Of a DNA stretch of 37,715 nt, positions 1-7,035 are shown in pieces. Position 1 is the stretch's first letter. Every line of letters starts with the position of its first letter. A program made the translations under genes and the position numbers. The notes below the pieces were generated by a model that was not told the DNA's origin, ran no database searches, and saw only the letters and a list, made by a program, of their open reading frames with translations. Source of the DNA: Bacteroidota bacterium (lineage in GTDB: Bacteria; Spirochaetota; Spirochaetia; JABMQR01); NCBI GenBank assembly GCA_013202335.1, contig JABMQR010000193.1:1-37715 (forward strand), written 5' to 3'.

Positions 1-215
1 AAAAGTATGCATAGCATACTTCGATTTGTGAAGTTTTCTGAAGTTATGTAATTACATTCTGCATAACAAGTTAAATCATTCATCAGAAAACTTCAAATTC
101 AAATCTAAGATTTGAATCAGGCTACTTTCCTAGGAAAATGAATCAACCTACAGTTGATTTTAATTAAATCATAGATTTAATTTTAGATTTTTGAAATTGC
201 CTCAGGTACTTGAAA
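1..215. repeat. Palindromic intergenic element, copy A
   Basis: This AT-rich gene-free stretch is built from nested inverted repeats. A small hairpin lies at 3-21 (8-bp arms, loop ATA). Arms GAAGTTTTCTGA (30-41) and TCAGAAAACTTC (83-94) form a larger stem. ATTCAAATC (97-105) and GATTTGAAT (109-117) form a third. The block ends in GATTTTTGAAATTGCCTC (186-203), an 18-mer repeated exactly, as its reverse complement, at 37682-37699. Related elements follow ligA, pgl and cysK. I see no coding potential here. Function is unknown; the other copies suggest a role at transcript 3' ends. Confidence 0.6.
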
Positions 216-321
216 GAGCTGTCTAAAGAGTATTACTTAGGAAATGTACAGAAAAATTCAAAAAAATGAAAATTAACGTGTGTTTTATTGAAATCTAACT
301 GTATGATATAAAAAATTTATT

Positions 322-342
322 CCCACAAGCTTCGTTGCAGTT
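322..342 (+). promoter_or_regulatory. Shared 21-bp upstream motif, copy 1 (ferritin)
   Basis: The sequence is C followed by CCACAAGCTTCGTTGCAGTT. Near-identical copies lie upstream of the ABC transporter (4211-4231, minus) and the prenyltransferase (4351-4371, plus); 18 of 21 positions are invariant. It ends 8 nt before the -35 box of the ferritin promoter, a usual place for an activator or upstream promoter element. The binding protein is unknown. Confidence 0.65.
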
Positions 343-350
343 AAAATAAG

Positions 351-379
351 TTGCTGATTAGGGATTTTCTAACTATATT
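351..379 (+). promoter_or_regulatory. Sigma70-type promoter of ferritin
   Basis: TTGCTG (351-356), a 17-bp spacer and TATATT (374-379) lie just downstream of the shared 21-bp motif. The predicted start near 386 gives a leader of about 22 nt containing the ribosome binding site AAAGGAG. Confidence 0.65.
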
Positions 380-407
380 AAAGAATATATAAAAAAGGAG
401 AAAGAAA

Positions 408-944
408 ATGAGTATAGATAAAGAAATGCAGGATGCAATCAACGAACAAATCAATGCTGAAATTTATTCAGCATATCTCTACCTCTCAATGAGTAGCTGG
501 TTTGAAGATAGGAATTTAGTTGGATTTTCTAATTGGATGCGCTGCCAGTATCTTGAAGAGTCAATGCATGCGATGAAACTCTATAACTTTGTTAATGAAC
601 GGGGTGGAAGAGTTCTGCTTAAACCAATTGCCGGACCGGAAACTGATTGGGAATCTTATGATAGTGTTTTTGTGCAAGTCGCTGAGCATGAAGCTCATGT
701 CACTAAATTAATTAATAATTTGGTAGCAATTGCGAGGAAACTTAATGATTACGCCTCAGAAAGTTTTCTGATGTGGTATGTTGATGAGCAGGTTGAGGAA
801 GAGGCGACGGCTGATGAAATCCTAACCAGACTCAGGATGATTAAGGGTGACAATAATGCATTGTATACCCTTGATACAGAGCTGAAAACCAGAGCACCAG
901 CTCTTGCAGTATTACCAACAATCCTTGGTCAGCCTGTTGCTTAA
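408..944 (+). CDS. Non-heme ferritin, ferroxidase-type iron storage protein
   Basis: A 178-residue bacterial ferritin of the FtnA type, which would oxidise Fe(II) and store it as a mineral in a 24-subunit cytoplasmic shell. Aligning with E. coli FtnA by a one-residue shift, every ferroxidase ligand is present: Glu18, Glu51, His54, Glu95, Gln128 and Glu131. There is no haem-binding Met of the bacterioferritin type that I can assign. The start follows AAAGGAG at good spacing. It is a single-gene unit with its own promoter and a strong terminator directly after it. The 21-bp motif upstream is shared with the amino-acid transporter and a prenyltransferase, so it may belong to a common stress or redox regulon (inference). 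Confidence 0.95.
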   Translation: MSIDKEMQDAINEQINAEIYSAYLYLSMSSWFEDRNLVGFSNWMRCQYLEESMHAMKLYNFVNERGGRVLLKPIAGPETDWESYDSVFVQVAEHEAHVTKLINNLVAIARKLNDYASESFLMWYVDEQVEEEATADEILTRLRMIKGDNNALYTLDTELKTRAPALAVLPTILGQPVA

Positions 945-968
945 CAACTAGAAAATTAAGTAATTGAG

Positions 969-1006
969 ACTGTTCGTGCCATATCTCTGGTGCGGGCAGT
1001 TTTTTT
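969..1006 (+). terminator. Rho-independent terminator of ferritin
   Basis: ACTGTTCGTGCC (969-980) pairs with GGTGCGGGCAGT (989-1000) over 12 bp, including GU pairs, followed by a run of seven T. Its end overlaps the stop codon of the convergent flavodoxin-like gene. Confidence 0.85.
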
Positions 1007-1565
1007 ATGAAGTAGTTTTTTTGGCCTTATAATGTATTCTTCCAGTGTGTTTTCGTATATATTCTTTTTCTTCCTGCAGGAGGAAATACTGTTCCTCAAT
1101 ATTTCTGGCAAATTTTCGGACCTTAATATTATCAAGAGTCTTCATTCTGGTCTCATCGAAACTAATCTGCCGAAGAATTCTCCGTTCGACAAAGGAGAGT
1201 TTTTTAGCATATATAACACCACCCATGAGTCCCAAAACTTTAAAAGATTTCAATGCCTCAGCAGTAATATCTCTTTCAAGGACCCCCTGAGTCTCTTCAC
1301 TACCGAGAATAGAACAGCAGAATAAACCCGAAACAATCAGTTTTTCTACTGGACAGTTGGCAGAAATATAATCCCTGATGCTCTCCTGAATATGTCTGTC
1401 ATGGACAGAACAGCCGAAAATGATGCAGTCGTACCCTTCTGGAGAAGGAACTTCACCATGGTCAATATCGTAGAGATCGACAGGGACATCTAAGAGTGTT
1501 ATGAGCTCTTTTGCTACATTTCGCACAGTTCCATGCCAGGTTGAATAGATTAGTAATACCTTCAT
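1005..1565 (-). CDS. Flavodoxin-like protein (HemG-type flavodoxin domain)
   Basis: About 186 residues starting with a flavodoxin fold: beta strand KVLLIYST, then WHGTVRNVA as the FMN phosphate loop, and GCSVHDRHIQESIRDYI in the region typical of HemG and protoporphyrinogen-oxidase-like flavodoxins. The C-terminal third is basic and less typical. It probably binds FMN and moves electrons in the cytoplasm; the partner is unknown. I chose the internal ATG at 1565 because the flavodoxin strand begins there. Longer forms from the ATG at 1589 or the TTG at 1598 are possible. None has a Shine-Dalgarno sequence; a TAGAAT box ends 8 nt before the chosen ATG, so the mRNA may be leaderless. It converges with ferritin. 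Confidence 0.75.
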   Translation of the reverse strand: MKVLLIYSTWHGTVRNVAKELITLLDVPVDLYDIDHGEVPSPEGYDCIIFGCSVHDRHIQESIRDYISANCPVEKLIVSGLFCCSILGSEETQGVLERDITAEALKSFKVLGLMGGVIYAKKLSFVERRILRQISFDETRMKTLDNIKVRKFARNIEEQYFLLQEEKEYIRKHTGRIHYKAKKTTS

Positions 1566-1686
1566 ATCTATGCATTCTAATATGAACATCAGCTTCAAAC
1601 AAGGATAATTTTCAAATTATTGAACTATTTCTTTTACAACACTACTCTGTGAGGGTGTGCAAAAATAGTTATATAGATAGTCTAAG

Positions 1687-2421
1687 CTAATTATATTTTA
1701 GGACTTTGTTGAGAAAACGCTCTACTCTGGGATTATCTTTAGCTTCGAAAATTTCCTGGGGTGTCCCCTGTGCTGTAATGCCTCCATCAGAGATGAATAA
1801 AATGTAGTCGGCGGCTTTATGAGCAAATCCCATCTCGTGGGTTACGAGAATCAACTCCATTCCTTCCTCACGAAGCTCTTCAATCAGATCAAGGACTTCA
1901 GAAGTGTACTCTGGATCCAGTGCGGATGTTGGTTCATCCAGCAGGAGGAATTCCGGCTTTATAGCCACTGCCCGACAAATGGCTATTCTTTGCTGTTGGC
2001 CACCAGATAGCGCAAATGGGTGCTTCTGGGCATGTTCGGCAAGATTAAAACGTTCAAGAAGGGAAAGAGCGTGTTCTGCTGCTGCTTTTTTCTGCATGCC
2101 GTGAACCTGGACCAGAGGGAGTACAATATTCTCAAGAGCGGTTAAATGTGGAAATAGATTGTACGCCTGGTATACCATTCCGATACGTCTTCGGTATTTC
2201 AGTAATTCCTGTTCAGAGCAATTAAGTTGATGCTGATTGATGGTAATCAATCCTGAATTAGGCTCTTCCAACCCTGCCAGAATACGGAGAAGAGTTGTTT
2301 TTCCACCACCTGAAGGTCCAATGAGGACGAGAGAATGGATATCCTTGAGTGCTATTGAAATAGAATCCAGAACGGTATTTTCACCAAAACGCATGGTAAG
2401 ATTTTCAATATCAAGTTTCAT
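1687..2421 (-). CDS. Polar amino-acid ABC transporter, ATP-binding protein
   Basis: A 244-residue ATPase of the GlnQ/HisP group that powers import through the membrane permease encoded just upstream. Walker A is GPSGGGKT (35-42), the signature LSGGQQQR is at 138-145, Walker B LLLDEP at 159-164, and a switch histidine lies in VTHEMGF. The length is normal. It is the last gene of the order binding protein, permease, ATPase, and its start overlaps the permease end by 11 nt, implying translational coupling. No terminator is obvious after it. The transported amino acid cannot be read from the sequence. Confidence 0.95.
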   Translation of the reverse strand: MKLDIENLTMRFGENTVLDSISIALKDIHSLVLIGPSGGGKTTLLRILAGLEEPNSGLITINQHQLNCSEQELLKYRRRIGMVYQAYNLFPHLTALENIVLPLVQVHGMQKKAAAEHALSLLERFNLAEHAQKHPFALSGGQQQRIAICRAVAIKPEFLLLDEPTSALDPEYTSEVLDLIEELREEGMELILVTHEMGFAHKAADYILFISDGGITAQGTPQEIFEAKDNPRVERFLNKVLKYN

Positions 2422-3226
2422 AACTGTACCTCTTTTCCATTCGTTTCGTAATTATTGATATAGGTATAGTAAGCAGCAGATAACCTATTGCCAGAGGAAT
2501 GTAGGTTTCCAGTGTTGAGAAGGTGTTTGCATTGACCTCCCTTGCTGCCATAGTAAATTCTTTAATAGCAATTATTGATAAAAGGGAGGAGTCTTTGATA
2601 AGGGAAGCAAACTGTCCGGCGAGTGGGGGTAGAACACGCTTTATTACCTGTGGAAAAATGATAAATCGGTAGGTCTGTTTTTTAGTTAGTCCGATTGCGC
2701 GTGCAGTCTCAATTTGGGTTGATCCAACACTCTCCACACCTGCACGAATAATTTCAGCAAGATAGGCTCCTGCAAAAATTGACATTACCGCAATACCTGC
2801 AAAATATCGATTATTTATTCCCATCGCATTAGCAATGACGTAGAAGAAAATTAAGATTTGTACCAGCAGAGGGGTTCCCCTGATAATTTCAATATAGAAT
2901 CGGGAAAAAATTCTTAGAACATGAATCCTGCTTCGTTGGGCGAGACCGAAGGAGACCCCCAGGATGGTACTGAAAACAAGACTTCCTGCTGAAATAACAA
3001 TAGTCATGAGGAATCCGTTGATCATGTTTACCCGATAATTCCAGACATTTTCCCACTGGAACATATATTGCAGTCTGCTAAAACCAAATCCCATAAGTCC
3101 GGTAAGCACTACAATTACAATTAGAGTATTCAGGATAATAACCCAGGATTTTACCGGAACAGGGGCACCTGATTGATTTTGACTTTTCTGGTAGAGGACT
3201 GAGAGGATAGTTTTTTTATCAGACAA
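2411..3226 (-). CDS. Polar amino-acid ABC transporter, permease
   Basis: A 271-residue inner-membrane protein of the HisM/GlnP family. A cytoplasmic N-terminus of about 25 residues precedes several hydrophobic segments. The EAA coupling loop that contacts the ATPase is seen around ETARAIGLTKKQTYRFIIFPQ. It starts with TTG, supported by AGGAG eight nucleotides upstream. It lies 71 nt after the binding-protein gene and overlaps the ATPase gene. Only one permease is present, so a homodimer is likely (inference). Confidence 0.93.
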   Translation of the reverse strand: MSDKKTILSVLYQKSQNQSGAPVPVKSWVIILNTLIVIVVLTGLMGFGFSRLQYMFQWENVWNYRVNMINGFLMTIVISAGSLVFSTILGVSFGLAQRSRIHVLRIFSRFYIEIIRGTPLLVQILIFFYVIANAMGINNRYFAGIAVMSIFAGAYLAEIIRAGVESVGSTQIETARAIGLTKKQTYRFIIFPQVIKRVLPPLAGQFASLIKDSSLLSIIAIKEFTMAAREVNANTFSTLETYIPLAIGYLLLTIPISIITKRMEKRYSYET

Positions 3227-3297
3227 TAGCAGTGCTCCTGTTATTTACGGGTTTATTTTCGCCTATAACGATCTTGTGATTCCACTACCTTATGTAA

Positions 3298-4110
3298 TTA
3301 AAGGTCAAAAAAGAATGGAACTCCGGACTGATCAAATATAGCTTTTTGTTCCCCAAGAAACTTCTCTGCAAGAACATTAAAACCGCCTGATACTTGAAAT
3401 TCTCCAATAAATGCATTTACATTTGCAAGAAATTCTTCGTTACCTTTCTTTATAGCCATCCCCCAGAATCCATCTGTTCCCGGAATAGATTGAATATTCA
3501 ATCTGGTTGTTTCGGCATGCTTTTTGTGGTTTTCATAAATAGTTAATGCGTCATAGATAAATGCATCAGCTTTTCCCTGAGATACTTCAAGAACACATGC
3601 TGCAACTTCATCAAATTGCCGAATATCTGCCTGAGTAAGCAGGTCGCGGGCAATCTGGGATCCGGTTGTTCCGGATTTTACAGCTACTATTCTCCCCGGT
3701 GCATTCAGGTCATCAAAGGTTTCCACAGGTGAATCTTTTGCAATAAGCAGGGTTAGTCCGGATTTGATATAGGGGTCTGAGAAGTCCACAACTTTTTTCC
3801 GTTCTTTTGTTATGGTCATCGAAGAGATGATGATATCGGCTTTACCTGTCTGTAAAGAAGGGATTAACCCGGTCCAGGAGATGTTTTCTATCTCAACTGG
3901 TCGGCCAAGATATTCCCCAAGAGCATATGCTATCTCTACACTGATTCCAGCTGGATTTCCTGACTGATCGCTCATCTCAAAGGGTGGATACTGCAGCTCC
4001 ATTGCTACAATCAACGGTTCAGCGTCACCGTTCTCTTCCTCACCAGCGGCAAAGAGTGTTCCTGTTAATAGTATTAAAGTTATGATAAACACTGTTAATA
4101 ATTTTTTCAT
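3298..4110 (-). CDS. Polar amino-acid ABC transporter, substrate-binding protein
   Basis: A 270-residue periplasmic binding protein of family 3 (SBP_bac_3). A signal peptide covers about 1-21, with likely cleavage after TLFA; there is no lipobox cysteine. Typical family features are QYPPFEM near the mature N-terminus, the GxxVEIA-like helix, SWTGLIPSLQTGKADI, MTITKERKKVVDFSDPY, and the hinge segment VAVKSGTTGSQ. It captures an amino acid and delivers it to the permease. AAGGGGA precedes the ATG. It is first in the operon and has a promoter and the shared 21-bp motif upstream. The ligand (for example cystine, glutamine or another polar amino acid) is not determined. Confidence 0.93.
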   Translation of the reverse strand: MKKLLTVFIITLILLTGTLFAAGEEENGDAEPLIVAMELQYPPFEMSDQSGNPAGISVEIAYALGEYLGRPVEIENISWTGLIPSLQTGKADIIISSMTITKERKKVVDFSDPYIKSGLTLLIAKDSPVETFDDLNAPGRIVAVKSGTTGSQIARDLLTQADIRQFDEVAACVLEVSQGKADAFIYDALTIYENHKKHAETTRLNIQSIPGTDGFWGMAIKKGNEEFLANVNAFIGEFQVSGGFNVLAEKFLGEQKAIFDQSGVPFFFDL

Positions 4111-4182
4111 AGAAATCCCCTTGTTTTAAACTTGTTATTTAAAACTACTTAGTGGGGGCGCTGCTGTCAAGGAATAATGACG

Positions 4183-4212
4183 AATATAGGCGATTTGTGT
4201 TTATGTAATCAA
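4183..4212 (-). promoter_or_regulatory. Promoter of the ABC transporter operon
   Basis: Reading the minus strand: TTGATT (4212-4207), an 18-bp spacer and TATATT (4188-4183). The -35 box overlaps the end of the shared 21-bp motif by two bases. The leader would be about 65 nt. The minus-strand distance from motif to -10 is shorter than at the other two promoters. Confidence 0.5.
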
Positions 4213-4231
4213 CTGTATCGAAGCTTGTGGG
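4211..4231 (-). promoter_or_regulatory. Shared 21-bp upstream motif, copy 2 (ABC transporter)
   Basis: On the minus strand it reads C then CCACAAGCTTCGATACAGTT, two mismatches from the ferritin copy. It points toward the binding-protein gene. The 302-bp gap 4111-4412 holds this copy, a second one in the opposite direction and the two divergent promoters; I see no gene in it. Confidence 0.65.
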
Positions 4232-4350
4232 AAACTACTGAATAATAATCACTCCAATAACAATTTAATAGAAAAAAATTCCATTAATGTTTTTTTGCAC
4301 AAAAAAAGTCTGCCAGGTTTTTATCAGTAAAGAATTTGTTATAATTTTTC

Positions 4351-4371
4351 CCCACAAGGTTCGTTACAGTT
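4351..4371 (+). promoter_or_regulatory. Shared 21-bp upstream motif, copy 3 (prenyltransferase)
   Basis: It reads C then CCACAAGGTTCGTTACAGTT, two mismatches from each of the other copies, and ends 6 nt before the -35 box of the prenyltransferase promoter. Confidence 0.65.
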
Positions 4372-4377
4372 CTTATG

Positions 4378-4406
4378 TTGAAACTGGAAATTGTTTATCG
4401 TATATT
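4378..4406 (+). promoter_or_regulatory. Promoter of the UbiA/MenA gene, probably leaderless
   Basis: TTGAAA (4378-4383), a 17-bp spacer and TATATT (4401-4406). Only six bases separate the -10 box from the ATG at 4413, so transcription would begin at or beside the start codon. No Shine-Dalgarno sequence is present. Confidence 0.65.
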
Positions 4407-4412
4407 GTTTGT

Positions 4413-5318
4413 ATGAATATTAAACAATTTTTTGGAATAGTCGAAATCCGCACAAAGATTATCAGCATGAGCACTTTTTTTATGGGTACTTTATACGCGT
4501 ACTTACGAACAGGAGAATTCAGTGTACTGATGCTTTTTGTCATGATGTTTTCGGTATTATGTGTTGATATGGGGACAACAGGATTTAATGCCTATTATGA
4601 TTATAAAAATGGAACTGATGATGCACGGAATAATACGGAAAAAAATAAAGTTCTGCTTCATCAGGGTGTAGATGCGCGAAAAGCCCTGGGAGTTTCAGCT
4701 GTTCTGTTTGTACTTGCCGGGATCTCCGGGATAGTTATTGCCTATCTTACAAGTTGGTATGTTATTGTTGTTGGTGCAATCTGTATGGGAGTCGGATATA
4801 TCTATACAGGAGGCCCCTATCCAATTTCCAGAACACCACTGGGAGAGATTGTTGCTGGCGGGTTTCTTGGTACCGTTCTTTTTGTACTCTCTTATTTTGT
4901 TCAGGTAAAGGAACTTAGCTGGGCTGTAATTTTTGTCTCCCTTTCATCATCAGCTATTGTAGCATCCATTTTAACTGCTAATAATAGTTGTGATTTGGTA
5001 GGAGATAAAGAGGTGGGAAGAAAAACACTCTCTATTCTGGTGGGAGCGAAGGCAAGTGAATTGCTTATATACCTGTTGGGTCTTGGTGCCTATGGGTGGG
5101 CGGGAATTATGATTGCACTTGATTATTATCCGGTTATTACCACGCCGTTTTTTGCCGTTGGGCTGGTATTAACTGGTATTATTTACCGGGGTATGCATAG
5201 AATAGGGTACAGTTTTAATACAAAAGATCCGATTATGGGGAATATTTCTAAAGTTTATCTGGTTTTTACCCTCATGAACCTGCTCGGGTTTGGAACAGCG
5301 GTGCTGATGGGTTACTAG
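4413..5318 (+). CDS. UbiA-family prenyltransferase, MenA-like
   Basis: A 301-residue multi-pass membrane prenyltransferase. The first Asp-rich motif is Asn59-x3-Asp63-x3-Gly-x-Asp69 (NAYYDYKNGTDD). The second is NNSCDLVGDKEVGRKT with Asp194 and Asp198; the DxxGD and GRKT layout resembles MenA, which prenylates 1,4-dihydroxy-2-naphthoate for menaquinone. About eight hydrophobic segments fit the fold. I use the ATG at 4413 because the family begins here; the open frame continues upstream only through the promoter and shared motif. No other menaquinone gene is in the window, so the aromatic acceptor is uncertain. The DsrE-like gene follows after 29 nt and is probably co-transcribed. Confidence 0.85.
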   Translation: MNIKQFFGIVEIRTKIISMSTFFMGTLYAYLRTGEFSVLMLFVMMFSVLCVDMGTTGFNAYYDYKNGTDDARNNTEKNKVLLHQGVDARKALGVSAVLFVLAGISGIVIAYLTSWYVIVVGAICMGVGYIYTGGPYPISRTPLGEIVAGGFLGTVLFVLSYFVQVKELSWAVIFVSLSSSAIVASILTANNSCDLVGDKEVGRKTLSILVGAKASELLIYLLGLGAYGWAGIMIALDYYPVITTPFFAVGLVLTGIIYRGMHRIGYSFNTKDPIMGNISKVYLVFTLMNLLGFGTAVLMGY

Positions 5319-5347
5319 TTAATGGGATGCAACGGGAAGGAGAAAAC

Positions 5348-5695
5348 ATGAATCAGGAAAAAAAATCTCTCTATATCCTATGGACTTCAGGAGATGCGGT
5401 TACTGCAGAGAAAATGGTATTGATGTATGGACACAATGCTTTGTTAAAAGGCTGGTGGGAAGATGTTACTATTGTAATCTGGGGCGCCTCGGCCGCTCTT
5501 GTAGCAGAGAGTGAGGCTATTCAGAAAAAAATAGGGCAAATGATGAAAGATGGGGTCGATTTTTCTGCTTGTAAAGCTTGTGCAGACCAGCTTGGTGCAT
5601 CTGAGACGCTTAAGGCGTTGGGTGTTGAGGTGAAATATTGGGGCGTTTCATTGACGGATCTTATTAAGGAAAAGCAATATCTTATTACTATTTAA
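5348..5695 (+). CDS. DsrE-like small protein
   Basis: A 115-residue protein with the DsrE/DsrF-type alpha/beta layout: strand LYILWTSGD, helix with EKMVLMYGHNALLKGWW, strand VTIVIWGASAALVA, a variable loop with Cys75 and Cys78 (ACKACADQLG), and a last strand VEVKYWGVSLTDL. Family members carry or relay sulfur on a conserved cysteine or act in oligomers; the exact role here is unknown. AAGGAG precedes the ATG at 5348, so a longer form from 5327 is unlikely. It follows the prenyltransferase closely, and its last 8 nt overlap the end of the convergent FAD-subunit gene. Confidence 0.75.
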   Translation: MNQEKKSLYILWTSGDAVTAEKMVLMYGHNALLKGWWEDVTIVIWGASAALVAESEAIQKKIGQMMKDGVDFSACKACADQLGASETLKALGVEVKYWGVSLTDLIKEKQYLITI

Positions 5696-6569
5696 TACTT
5701 TGACTGTTCATGCGATGCAGAGCGTACTCAAATACTCTGCAGGCCCGTTCCTTCTGGAGTGAGGAAATGGTAAAAGTTGATTCCTGAAGATCCTCACGCA
5801 GACTTTTGATTATTCTGCTTATATCCCGCTGCTCCAGGGGCAAATCATTGATGGAAACAGCAGTTTCAATCTCTCTGCTTCGAAAAATACCATAGAGCGG
5901 GAAAGAGAGGGCAAAGCGGTATTCAGATATTGCAGGCAGATTGTATTTTGCGAATACGCTGATAATAACGGCCTCATCTGGATAAAGGTAGGGTTCACCT
6001 ACTGTTTTAAAAAATTCAAAATCCCCCTCTTCAAGTTGTATACGAACTTTGGTAATGATAGCCGGCTGCAGCGTGTTTCGTTCACGGTTTCGGCTGAACA
6101 TCCTGTGAACCGGAATCCATTGGGAGCTGTTTTTTTTGTTCTCAGGATTTCGAATCTCAACCTGAGAATCCAAAACAGAGAGAGCAGTTGGGACATTCAG
6201 TGAAAGGTCTTCAATTCCGAGAGCTCCGCCAATTGTCGCCTGAGATCGGATAACATAAGATCCTGATTCTCTGCATGCCCGGGCAAAAACCGGGTGAAGA
6301 ATATGCTGCCCGACTTTTAGGATTTGTTCAATTGAAACCTGTGAACCAATTTCCAGATATCGTTCAGATCTGCTGATTCTCTTGAGCTCCTGCACATTTC
6401 CCAGAAAAATAATATCAATCCCATCTGATGCCGGGTATATTCGGGTTCTACTCATAATTGCTGTTCCCCCAGCCCACAGCAATGCTTTAGGGAGGCGGCT
6501 TCGCAAAAGTGCAAGTTCCGCCAGGCTTGAGGGATTATGTACTGCTGCTGCCTTAACTCCTTCGTACAC
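5688..6569 (-). CDS. Xanthine dehydrogenase family, FAD-binding subunit
   Basis: A 293-residue FAD subunit of the CoxM/XdhB type, which would pass electrons from the iron-sulfur subunit through FAD to NAD or another acceptor. FAD-binding landmarks are AGGTAIM near residue 35 and IRSQATIGGALG near 108, matching the family AGGTD and RNxATxGGNL patterns. A CO-dehydrogenase flavoprotein C-terminal domain follows. It begins with GTG after GGAGGAGG and overlaps the end of the iron-sulfur gene by 17 nt, so it is coupled as the last gene of the operon. Confidence 0.88.
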   Translation of the reverse strand: MYEGVKAAAVHNPSSLAELALLRSRLPKALLWAGGTAIMSRTRIYPASDGIDIIFLGNVQELKRISRSERYLEIGSQVSIEQILKVGQHILHPVFARACRESGSYVIRSQATIGGALGIEDLSLNVPTALSVLDSQVEIRNPENKKNSSQWIPVHRMFSRNRERNTLQPAIITKVRIQLEEGDFEFFKTVGEPYLYPDEAVIISVFAKYNLPAISEYRFALSFPLYGIFRSREIETAVSINDLPLEQRDISRIIKSLREDLQESTFTISSLQKERACRVFEYALHRMNSQSIK

Positions 6570-7035
6570 GACGCCTCCTCCGGTATTTCACCGCAGTTTC
6601 CACAACTTTAACCAAATCTTTCTCATCAATGCATGAGCATTTGTTTATTGAGAGCATGTCTAAAATATCATCAACATCCGGTGCGCTGTTCTCATGAATA
6701 ACAGATTCAATAAGAAGTGTTTTTGAAGCCATACAGTATGAGCAGGGTTTTGCACCGGCTTCTTCATAACCTCGTACAACATCATTATAAAATCTGGTTT
6801 TTGTATATCCCTCATACGTTGTAATTTCTTTTTCACGAATTTTGAAAGCCGGAATCATACAGGAAAGTACAGGATGATTATCCAGCAGCACAACACAGTT
6901 TCCGCAATTTCCCTTTCCGCATCCGGGACTGAGGCTGATTATCTCAGAGTCCTCAACAAGGAGAAGCGCAAGCGGTTTATCAGCATAGGTGTTAAAAACG
7001 GTAGTTTTTCCATTTATTTTGCAAGAAATTTTCAC
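6553..7035 (-). CDS. Xanthine dehydrogenase family, [2Fe-2S] subunit
   Basis: A 160-residue two-cluster iron-sulfur subunit. The N-terminal plant-type ferredoxin domain uses Cys39, Cys44, Cys47 and Cys59. The C-terminal helical domain uses Cys98, Cys101, Cys133 and Cys135 in CSYC and CSC, where the family normally has CGFC and CRCTG. All eight ligands are therefore present, although the usual Gln before the third cluster cysteine is replaced by Pro. The GTG start overlaps the stop codon of the large subunit in ATGTGA and follows GGGAG. The very basic tail RRRRRVRR is unusual. Confidence 0.9.
   Translation of the reverse strand: MKISCKINGKTTVFNTYADKPLALLLVEDSEIISLSPGCGKGNCGNCVVLLDNHPVLSCMIPAFKIREKEITTYEGYTKTRFYNDVVRGYEEAGAKPCSYCMASKTLLIESVIHENSAPDVDDILDMLSINKCSCIDEKDLVKVVETAVKYRRRRRVRRS

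Noticed and set aside
1032..1325. Plus-strand frames opposite the flavodoxin-like gene
   Set aside because: No family features, and they lie opposite a recognisable flavodoxin fold.
4287..4412. N-terminal extension of the prenyltransferase by 42 residues
   Set aside because: The extra codons cover the shared motif and promoter, and the family N-terminus begins at 4413.
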